From: JASLPR01 sp964496475 | GTDB taxonomy: Bacteria; Chloroflexota; UBA11872; VXNJ01 | DNA: 18,739 bases | Direction: 5' to 3' | Assembly (NCBI GenBank): GCA_964496475.1 | Contig: CAZBZS010000048.1 | Span: forward strand, 1-18,739 | Part shown: positions 12,594-18,739 of the stretch, piece by piece | Layout: each line of letters starts with the position of its first letter | Numbering within the stretch: position 1 is the stretch's first letter | Notes under the pieces: generated by a model | Databases searched by the model: none | Told to the model about the DNA's origin: nothing | What the model saw: the letters and a program-made list of their open reading frames with translations, nothing else | Program-made: the position numbers and the translations under genes

Positions 12594-15362
12594 ATGACTT
12601 CACGGCCGGTGCGCTCTCTCGGCCGAACCTGGCCCGCACGTAGTCATGCTCCCTGGGTGATCCTGGGCCTGGCGCTGGTGCTGGCGGTCTGGACGAAGCT
12701 GCTGACGATGCCGGGCGAGCTCTTGCAGCGAGATCTTGAATATCCGCTTTTCGCCACGGATGTTCTGGATGACTTCTACCCGATGTTGGCTTCGGACGGT
12801 CGAAACGCTCTGGGGCACATGAGCCTCACACCGATAATGGGTTTAGTGGGGATTGCGCTGGAGCTGTTTGGGGGCACGTCGGGCGCCATGATCCGCGGGC
12901 TCGTGGTTGGACAGTCGTTGGCCGCTTTCGCGACGATGTACTTTCTGTTCCAGTTGCTGGCGGGGGAGGTCAGGAAATCGCCTGCTATCGCTAACGCGGG
13001 AGCGCTGGCGGCGGGGCTATTTTATGCACTGAACCCGTGGGCGATAGCTCGGCTAGAGCATCTCGGCCTGTTGTTTGGCTATTCGCTGTTGCCCCTGGTG
13101 TTGGGTCTGGCGATGCTGGCGGTGCGGCGGCAATCCCTGCGAATGGCAGTCGGGGCGGGCGTGGCGTTCTGGTTCGCGGCGGCCAGTCCACACTACCTGG
13201 TGTTCACCACCGCGATATTGGTCGGGCTGGCCACGTATCACGTATTGCACTCGCGGTCGTGGGAGGAAGCCGGGCTGGTCCTGCGGCTCGGTGCCGGCGG
13301 GGTGGCGACGATCGCCGGGTTGGAAATGTTCCTGATACTGCCGACGTTGGCGTCGTCCTGGTTGAGCGGCAGCCTGCCGGCGGAAATCGCGGCGAGCGCA
13401 GACGACCTGGCAATCGGCGGCAGCTCTGGTTCGTTGCTGGGGATATTGACGCTTACGAATAACCCGGTCTGGTCGGATGATATGCGTCCCGGTGGTCAGG
13501 CGGAGTGGGCATGGCAGATGATCGGCCTTCTCCCGGCCGGAGCGCTGGTCTGGGTGACGGGTTCACGAAAATTTCGCCCTGGTGTCGGTGTTCTACTGCT
13601 GGTGGTTGCGGTGGTCATTGTGACGCTGGAAATACGGGTCCAGCGAGAGGCCGGCTCGGGGATCAGCGGCTTCCTGATTTCGGAAGTCCCCGGGGGCCGT
13701 GTCCTCCGAGAGCCTGACAAGCTCTCCGGATTGCTGGCGCTGGCGTTCGCATGGGGTTTAGGGGGGCTGGTGTCGGTACTTGCCACGTCTATGAAGGAGG
13801 ACACGCGCCGAATGACGGAGAGGCTGGGCGCCCTGGGATTGCTGGCGGCCGCAGCTATCGCAATGCTGGCGATTATCACTCCGTCGATTCGCCACTTCCT
13901 GTGGACCGAAGGAGTGGCTAACTGGCTGCCGGAACCCTGGCCGGCGGGATATGAGCGACCGATATCAGCCTTGCGCGCCGAAGATGATCCGGTGCGAGTG
14001 ATCGTTTTTGAGCGTGACGAACGAGTGCCTCTTTGGGATGGGACTCGGGTCCTGCGCCAACCCGTATCGCGCTCGCTGGCGGGGGTTCCGGTAGTGGGCT
14101 GGCGCCATACCGGGAACAGCGTGTTTTTGAGTGGAGTCTCGCGGCTAGGTGAGGGGGAGTTGGCGTCGGCGTTTCGGGGCGCCGGGGCTAATCGGGTATT
14201 GGTAGTGCACGACACCCGGGAGGGGGTTGAGCTGGACGAGCTGGTATCTGCTTCGGACGATTTTGCGGTGCTGGAGGAGGGCCAGTACGCGACGCTGTAC
14301 ACCATCGTGGAGGCGCCGACCGGATTGGGATTCGCAGCAACCAGCTGGCGACCGGTCTACGGGACAAACGGGGTGACAGCCGGGGAGGTGGGGTCGAACA
14401 GAGCGGAATTGATAGTGGTGGCCGATGCCCGCGCGTCAGGCTGTCCGGCGCAGCTGGAGCTGATGCCGGTAGTTCGAGTGCAGCAGACAGGTGGGGCGTT
14501 ACCTCCGTGCTCACCACCGGAGCGATTGGTCCGTTTGCGTCCCGACGCGGAGGGGACCACCGGATGGGAAGGCACCGGCGGATCGGCGGCTGAACTTTCG
14601 CGCTGGTTGCAGGCCACGGGCAGGCACGATCTGACCGTACGGGAGTACGACTATGGGCTGGGAATCGCTTGGATCGAGCCGGAAGTGCTGGCATCCCGGA
14701 GCGCGGTGTTCACGGTTGGACAGATGAACGCAGGAGAAGAATTGTATTTGCGAGCGCTGGTAGGCGGGTCGGCGGCGACGCTGGAGGTGGAAGCGGTGGA
14801 TGGGTCGGATACTGTGCTGGGGCGGACAAAAATCGCAGTTGGCGGAGATCTCCGAATGGAGTGGATCCCGATTGCAGCAGGGGACGGGGGCGGGTGGCTG
14901 CGGCTCCGGATTACGGCAGCGGAGGGCTTTGGCGCTGTGAACGCGGTGGGGCTGGGCAAACCGGTGAAGGCCGGGCGGTCGCGGGAGGGCCCGGACGCAA
15001 GCCCGCCGCCGTCAGTCCGGATTGACCGGGATTCCAGAACGGCGTTGACGGCGACGATCGAGGGATCGGCAGACAGGTTCGCCCTGGTGGTAAGTGAGAA
15101 TTACTCGCCGGTCTGGCGAGCGGTTTACCCCGGTGGTGAGGCGATACCGTTTCCGGCCGGGTACGCACGGATGGGATTTGTAGTCCCGGCCACCGGGGAC
15201 TTTGTGGTGAAGATTGAGTTCATGCCACAGCGCTGGCATGACGTCGGACTACTAATTTCTGGGTTGACGTTGATGATGGTGGTCGGATTCCTGATATGGC
15301 CGGTCGCGAGGAACGCGGCTCAAATCGGACGACGAGCGAGACAGACGACGGACGTTCCGTAG
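12594..15362 (+). CDS. Large membrane protein, GT-C/YfhO-like (922 aa)
   Basis: A multi-pass membrane protein with about ten to twelve helices in residues 20-430, a long extracytoplasmic region (about 440-880) and a final helix (about 885-903) before a basic cytoplasmic tail. The helical part carries an acidic loop after TM1 (DLEY and DVLDD, 47-60), FYALNPWAI (143-151) and LREPDKLSGLLALAFA (371-386). A REPDK-type motif is common in large arabinofuranosyltransferase-like (AftD-type) and related GT-C proteins. The end of the outer domain, SENYSPVWRAVYPGG (834-848), resembles YfhO-family proteins. The likely role is transfer of a sugar from a polyprenyl-phosphate donor on the outer membrane face. 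The ATG at 12594 leaves a 4-bp gap from the carbamoyltransferase. A TTG at 12546 would overlap that gene by 44 bp and add non-membrane residues. Its 3' end overlaps the convergent methyltransferase gene by 43 bp. Confidence 0.8.
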   Translation: MTSRPVRSLGRTWPARSHAPWVILGLALVLAVWTKLLTMPGELLQRDLEYPLFATDVLDDFYPMLASDGRNALGHMSLTPIMGLVGIALELFGGTSGAMIRGLVVGQSLAAFATMYFLFQLLAGEVRKSPAIANAGALAAGLFYALNPWAIARLEHLGLLFGYSLLPLVLGLAMLAVRRQSLRMAVGAGVAFWFAAASPHYLVFTTAILVGLATYHVLHSRSWEEAGLVLRLGAGGVATIAGLEMFLILPTLASSWLSGSLPAEIAASADDLAIGGSSGSLLGILTLTNNPVWSDDMRPGGQAEWAWQMIGLLPAGALVWVTGSRKFRPGVGVLLLVVAVVIVTLEIRVQREAGSGISGFLISEVPGGRVLREPDKLSGLLALAFAWGLGGLVSVLATSMKEDTRRMTERLGALGLLAAAAIAMLAIITPSIRHFLWTEGVANWLPEPWPAGYERPISALRAEDDPVRVIVFERDERVPLWDGTRVLRQPVSRSLAGVPVVGWRHTGNSVFLSGVSRLGEGELASAFRGAGANRVLVVHDTREGVELDELVSASDDFAVLEEGQYATLYTIVEAPTGLGFAATSWRPVYGTNGVTAGEVGSNRAELIVVADARASGCPAQLELMPVVRVQQTGGALPPCSPPERLVRLRPDAEGTTGWEGTGGSAAELSRWLQATGRHDLTVREYDYGLGIAWIEPEVLASRSAVFTVGQMNAGEELYLRALVGGSAATLEVEAVDGSDTVLGRTKIAVGGDLRMEWIPIAAGDGGGWLRLRITAAEGFGAVNAVGLGKPVKAGRSREGPDASPPPSVRIDRDSRTALTATIEGSADRFALVVSENYSPVWRAVYPGGEAIPFPAGYARMGFVVPATGDFVVKIEFMPQRWHDVGLLISGLTLMMVVGFLIWPVARNAAQIGRRARQTTDVP

Positions 15363-16054
15363 GGCATATCCCAGCGGCAAACGATGGGTGCTTCTGCGGC
15401 GAAAATGGCGTAAAGGATGGGATTGAGCAGATCGGGAAGAATCTGGTTTTCGGATCTGGCGGCCAGATTCGTCAGGCGAAGCAGTTTCCGGGCGGCGAAG
15501 ATCGGGAGGGCGAGGAGGGTGTTCATGCAGGTCGTCCGAACTACGTTGAGGCCCGAATTCGTGAGACGCGCTCGGATGGCTGCTGGCGAATAGCGGCGAT
15601 GGTGGCCGGAAACCTGATCCTGCCAGCCCCACAGCGATTTGAAGGCGGGAACAACGACGACTGCTAGGCCACCGGGCTTTAAAATTCGAAATATTTCGGC
15701 GGCGACCGTGGGGTCGTCGGCGACATGCTCCAGAATGTCGGCGGCCAGGACGAGGGCGAAAGTCCGCTCACGAAAAGGAACGGCGACCGCATCCGCCAGC
15801 GTTCCGGCGGTGTAGCGACCATCCCGGCAGATTCTTAGCGCTTCGATCTCCGAATCGAGAGCAAACAGCGGACGAGCGAGCGGCTCCAGAAGATCGCGAT
15901 TTGTGCCGGGGCCGCTGCCAAGGTCAAGTATTGGTCCGGACGGGATGGTCTGCAGATGAGGGCTAATGAGCGCGCGGAGGACCGTCCGCCGGCCTCGGTA
16001 CCACCAGTGACGCGACTTGATGGCGTGCAGTTCGCTGACAAGGTCTGGATGCAT
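15320..16054 (-). CDS. Class I SAM-dependent methyltransferase (244 aa)
   Basis: A methyltransferase of a type often found beside glycan genes. From the ATG at 16054 it begins with HPDLVSELHAIKSRHWWYRG (2-21), whose HWWYRGRR element is typical of this subfamily. Motif I ILDLGSGPGTNRDLL lies at 42-56, ALDSE at 65-69, FALVLAADILEHVADD at 99-114, LKPGGLAVVVVPAF at 125-138, and the late motif GHHRRYS at 150-156. All SAM-binding elements are intact. The acceptor is unknown; a lipid-linked sugar is plausible. The reading frame stays open to a further ATG at 16288, but those 78 residues have no domain character, so I trimmed them. The gene is convergent with the 922-aa membrane protein and shares 43 bp with its end. 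It points away from the next glycosyltransferase, so it has its own promoter in 16055-16466. Confidence 0.85.
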   Translation of the reverse strand: MHPDLVSELHAIKSRHWWYRGRRTVLRALISPHLQTIPSGPILDLGSGPGTNRDLLEPLARPLFALDSEIEALRICRDGRYTAGTLADAVAVPFRERTFALVLAADILEHVADDPTVAAEIFRILKPGGLAVVVVPAFKSLWGWQDQVSGHHRRYSPAAIRARLTNSGLNVVRTTCMNTLLALPIFAARKLLRLTNLAARSENQILPDLLNPILYAIFAAEAPIVCRWDMPYGTSVVCLARRPI

Positions 16055-16466
16055 GTTCCGACGCGTTTGCCATCCTGGGGTTGGGAGTTGTGGCGGGCCA
16101 GAGCTGTTCTCAATCTGGTCCTTAAATGATGGGGGGGCCGCCCAAATTTGGCCAGCGGTGATCTGAGGAGGGGTGCGGTTACGAATCGCATTTGGCTCAT
16201 CTGTGGCCAAGATCATGATGGTCCAAGTGAACTTGACTGAACGGCAACTGGAGGTCTGGAAGGCGCTTCCGGCGCGGACCGGTTTCATCAGCTTAAGAGT
16301 AGAATCCGAAATTCGTACCTGCTAGGCGCAATAGAACGCTAGTCCGTATCTACAAAAACGGCGGTCTACGATTGAAGGACTCGCTATTTGAATCTGGTTC
16401 ACGGCTATCCGGCCTGCCAACTGCCGGCTCGCACTGCTCTGCCACTGGTCGGCAAGGTGCCCCGAG
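16055..16466. promoter_or_regulatory. 412-bp divergent spacer
   Basis: This spacer lies between the divergent starts of a methyltransferase (minus) and a glycosyltransferase (plus), so promoters for both are expected. I see no RNA gene and no convincing ORF. A TAGAAT hexamer occurs on the plus strand at 16300-16305, but no good -35 partner is evident. Before the plus-strand gene, AAGGTG (16454-16459) makes a fair ribosome site seven bases ahead of the GTG. Confidence 0.35.
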
Positions 16467-17432
16467 GTGACGGATTTCTCGGTCGTAATCCCGATGTACA
16501 ACGAAGTCGGCAATGTGGCCCGACTCGTCGAGGAGCTGGTTGAGTCGATCTCCGAGTATGAATTCGAGGTTGTGCTGGTCGACGATGGTTCGAAGGATGG
16601 CACGGCCGCAGAGCTGGCTGCGGTCGCCGAAGGCGAACCACGTGTCCGGGTCGTTTATCTGACGACGAATTTCGGTCAGACAGCAGCCCTCGCGGCCGGG
16701 CTGGCTGAGGCGGGTGCGGACACGATAGTAACGATGGATGGGGATCTGCAGAACGATCCGGCGGACATACCGGCCTTATTGCGAAAACTGGATGAGGGTT
16801 ACGACGTGGTGAGCGGTTGGCGACGGGAGCGTACCGGCTCTTTTGTAGCGAGACGTCTGCCTTCGCGCATCGCCAACTGGATTATCGGCCGGGTGATCAG
16901 CGGAGGCGTACACGACAACGGCTGCGGGCTCAAAGCGTACCGGCGCGAACTTCTTGAGCAGCTGCAACTTTACGGAGACGGCCATCGCATATTGATGGCG
17001 CAGGCGGTCGGTCTCGGAGCGAGAATAGCCGAGGTCCCAGTTTCGGACCGGGAGCGGCTACACGGGAGCTCCAAGTATGGACTTTCAAGGATCTACAGGG
17101 TTTTGCTCGACCTGCTGGCTCTTAAGTTCCTGTCGTCATACGGATTCAAGCCGATAAGGGTGTTCGGGGGAATAGGACTTATCTTCCTGATGGCCTCGGT
17201 AGTTCTCGGGTCAGGTCTGATCGTCTGGCGATTGCTAGGCGGGGGGTTCATCATCCAAACGCCGCTCTTGTTGGTAGCGGCAGTCTTATTTATCGTCGGC
17301 GTATTCCTCGTCTTGCAGGGTCTACTGGCGGAGCTGACGGTGCGCCTGTACCAGGAGGTGCACGGAGGGCCGATTTACCGGACGAGGTCAGTCGGGGCGA
17401 CGAAACGGTCGGCCGACCGGCGGCCCGACTAG
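16467..17432 (+). CDS. Polyprenyl-phosphate glycosyltransferase, DPM1/GtrB-like
   Basis: A 321-aa GT2 enzyme anchored by two C-terminal helices, as in GtrB and related enzymes that move a hexose or aminosugar from a nucleotide donor to undecaprenyl phosphate at the inner face of the membrane. FSVVIPMYNEVGN lies at 4-16, VDDGSKDGT at 38-46, NFGQTAALAAGL at 68-79, the metal-binding DGDLQNDPADIP at 91-102, NGCGLKAYRR at 151-160, and the conserved RERLHGSSKYGLSR at 195-208. TM helices lie at about 230-254 and 264-288. The length and every motif fit an active enzyme. The GTG start is supported by AAGGTG at 16454-16459. It stands alone on its strand and would supply lipid-linked sugar donors for the GT-C-like membrane proteins of this locus. 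The sugar identity cannot be read from the sequence. Confidence 0.9.
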   Translation: MTDFSVVIPMYNEVGNVARLVEELVESISEYEFEVVLVDDGSKDGTAAELAAVAEGEPRVRVVYLTTNFGQTAALAAGLAEAGADTIVTMDGDLQNDPADIPALLRKLDEGYDVVSGWRRERTGSFVARRLPSRIANWIIGRVISGGVHDNGCGLKAYRRELLEQLQLYGDGHRILMAQAVGLGARIAEVPVSDRERLHGSSKYGLSRIYRVLLDLLALKFLSSYGFKPIRVFGGIGLIFLMASVVLGSGLIVWRLLGGGFIIQTPLLLVAAVLFIVGVFLVLQGLLAELTVRLYQEVHGGPIYRTRSVGATKRSADRRPD

Positions 17433-17646
17433 GGTGACGATTCGCCAAGTCTTCGCTTACTGCGTATCAGTGGTGTTGACGAACGGGACCTCCGAAGTTC
17501 TCGCCCAGCCCTGAAACGTCGATACGGCACAGAGAATCGATAAAAGACTGACGAGATTTCATCGCGTCAGTTCTGGCATCGGGACCGCGCGAAGCCGGCC
17601 CGCCTCTCGGCAAACCTCACTAGCCTGCCGGCACCGGAAGTCCAGC
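17433..17646. other. Convergent spacer
   Basis: These 214 bp separate the 3' ends of the polyprenyl-phosphate glycosyltransferase and the radical SAM gene. They contain one good hairpin (17547-17571), annotated as a minus-strand terminator. No gene is seen. Confidence 0.5.
17541..17571 (-). terminator. Rho-independent terminator for the radical SAM gene
   Basis: ACTGACG (17547-17553) and CGTCAGT (17565-17571) form a perfect 7-bp stem with an 11-nt loop. Read on the minus strand the hairpin is followed by CTTTTA, giving a short U-tract. It lies about 75 bp after the radical SAM stop at 17647. On the plus strand the hairpin is followed by TCTGG, so it should act mainly leftward, though the same stem could also protect the 3' end of the glycosyltransferase mRNA. 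Confidence 0.5.
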
Positions 17647-18739
17647 CTATGAACGCCCGCTGCCTCTTCGGCTCATCCGTGCTCGAACGACGAAATCATG
17701 CACTCTTTGCTCGAACAGGCTTCTCGCCTGGAATTCGCCACCGATGATTCCGCGAAGCGCTCTCCAGATTCGACCGGGATGGAGGAGGTAGGCAAGGGAG
17801 TAAAAAGAGGCCATTGAGATGAAACGATAGAAAGCGAGCTCCCAGCCCGGAACAGCCTGGCAGTGAGACTTGATAACGGTGAAATCAAATTGCACCAGTA
17901 GGTCCAGGAAATAGGCGTCGTCCGGATCCGGGATCTGGCCATTGTCTCGCAGTTCCCGATAGAGCTCCGATCCGGGGTACGGAGTGAAAATGGCGACATT
18001 GCAGTCGTGAGCTCCTCGAAACGCCATCCGGACGCTTTCCCATACGGTCTTCAAGATGCTGCCGCGGCCCTCGTCGGGAAATCCGATGATGAAATTGACC
18101 TTTACGGTGTGGCCGACAGCGACCGCCGTCCCCACTGTGGCCCGGAGATTGTCGATCTTCAGACGCTTGCGGATCTGATCCAGCGTCGCCTGGGATCCAC
18201 TTTCCGGGGCGAACACCAGGAACGAGCAGCCGGATCGGAGCAGTGCCTGAAGGGCGCCCTCATCAAGAGCCTCCGACCGTGTACCGGAGGGTAACTGCCA
18301 ATTGAGGTCGAGGTTACGGCGCTCGAGTTCCTGGCAGAAACTGAGTATCCAGTCGGTCCGTACGATGGCCGTCAGGTCGGCAAAGTCAATACTGTTTGCT
18401 TGATAGGTGTCGATGAGATGCTCAATTTCATCGACCACCGAGGCTGGATCGCGCATGACATAACGAGTGGTCCACATCGTCGGGTTGGAGCAAAAAGTAC
18501 ACTGATACGGACAGCCTCGGGTGGCCAGGATGGGCATGTTGCGCCCGTGGGCTATTCCGGAACTCCAATTGCCCGTGAAATATGCCGGTACCTCGCACTT
18601 GTGCCAGGCGGGCCAAGGAAGATCGTCGATATCCAGAATCCGACGGCTGAGACCACCATCGACGTAGTCGCCTTCCGAATCTAGGTAGACGACTCCGCCG
18701 ATGTAGGCATAAAGATCATCCATGGAAAGGTGGTGGAGG
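17647..18739 (-). CDS. B12-type radical SAM protein, 5' end outside window
   Basis: A radical SAM enzyme of the kind that usually carries an N-terminal cobalamin-binding domain. Counting from the first Met in view (18723), DIDDLPWPAW (31-40) is the linker that normally follows the B12 domain. TRGCPYQCTFCSNP (68-81) holds the CxxxCxxC cluster ligands Cys71, Cys75 and Cys78. APESGS (172-177) and FIIGFPDEG (about 212-220) are the usual barrel motifs, and FTPYPGSELY (about 241-250) follows. The frame stays open through 18739, and family members are usually 450-550 aa, so about 100-150 N-terminal residues probably lie beyond the edge. These enzymes do methylations and other radical chemistry, often on lipids, sugars or antibiotics; the substrate here is unknown. 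A terminator-like hairpin follows the stop. It may or may not belong to the glycan locus. Confidence 0.85.
   Translation of the reverse strand, partial: LHHLSMDDLYAYIGGVVYLDSEGDYVDGGLSRRILDIDDLPWPAWHKCEVPAYFTGNWSSGIAHGRNMPILATRGCPYQCTFCSNPTMWTTRYVMRDPASVVDEIEHLIDTYQANSIDFADLTAIVRTDWILSFCQELERRNLDLNWQLPSGTRSEALDEGALQALLRSGCSFLVFAPESGSQATLDQIRKRLKIDNLRATVGTAVAVGHTVKVNFIIGFPDEGRGSILKTVWESVRMAFRGAHDCNVAIFTPYPGSELYRELRDNGQIPDPDDAYFLDLLVQFDFTVIKSHCQAVPGWELAFYRFISMASFYSLAYLLHPGRIWRALRGIIGGEFQARSLFEQRVHDFVVRARMSRRGSGRS

Noticed and set aside
16055..16288. N-terminal extension of the minus-strand methyltransferase to an ATG at 16288
   Set aside because: The 78 extra residues have no domain pattern, and the family N-terminus HPDLVSELH starts right after the Met at 16054.
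1..18739. CRISPR arrays, tRNA or rRNA genes, insertion sequences, phage or defence genes
   Set aside because: No direct repeats with regular spacing, no cloverleaf or rRNA-like stretches, and no transposase, integrase, nuclease or toxin motifs were seen on reading both strands. The novelty here is in the glycan enzymes.

Overview
The window is an 18.7 kb stretch of fairly GC-rich bacterial DNA (about 60% GC by eye, with many G-ending codons). Nearly every gene in it belongs to sugar activation, sugar transfer, sugar decoration or membrane handling of glycans. I read it as part of a cell-surface glycan or glycolipid biosynthesis locus. The organism is an uncultured-type bacterium I cannot place securely. 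Some starts are GTG or TTG, and several family variants recall Chloroflexota-like metagenomic genomes, but that is only a guess. I see no rRNA, tRNA, CRISPR array, transposase, integrase or phage gene.

Layout. A minus-strand group runs leftward from about 6.7 kb: two multi-pass membrane proteins that overlap by ATGA (440 and 663 aa), a 630-aa fusion of a DegT-type PLP fold with a degenerate glycosyltransferase-2 (GT2) domain, and a stand-alone GT2 paralogue of that domain. A 161-bp divergent spacer separates it from a plus-strand group: a methyltransferase-GT2 fusion (560 aa), a GDP-L-fucose-synthase-like epimerase/reductase, a small methyltransferase overlapping it by 8 bp, a NodU/CmcH-type carbamoyltransferase, and a 922-aa membrane protein of GT-C/YfhO appearance. 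Next come a convergent minus-strand methyltransferase, a plus-strand polyprenyl-phosphate glycosyltransferase with two C-terminal membrane helices, and a minus-strand B12-type radical SAM gene that runs off the right edge.

How the genes may work together (inference). Nucleotide sugars would be remodelled by the DegT-like and fucose-synthase-like enzymes. Sugars would be loaded onto a polyprenyl carrier by the DPM1/GtrB-like enzymes and moved to acceptors by the large membrane proteins. The products would be capped or decorated by O-methylation (three methyltransferase domains) and O-carbamoylation.

The most unusual points are the PLP-fold protein in which His replaces the catalytic Lys, fused to a GT domain without its nucleotide-binding motif; its co-occurrence with a fucose-synthase-like partner, which recalls the ColD/ColC colitose pathway; and a carbamoyltransferase whose N-terminal His-Asp motif is replaced by SWNNAA.
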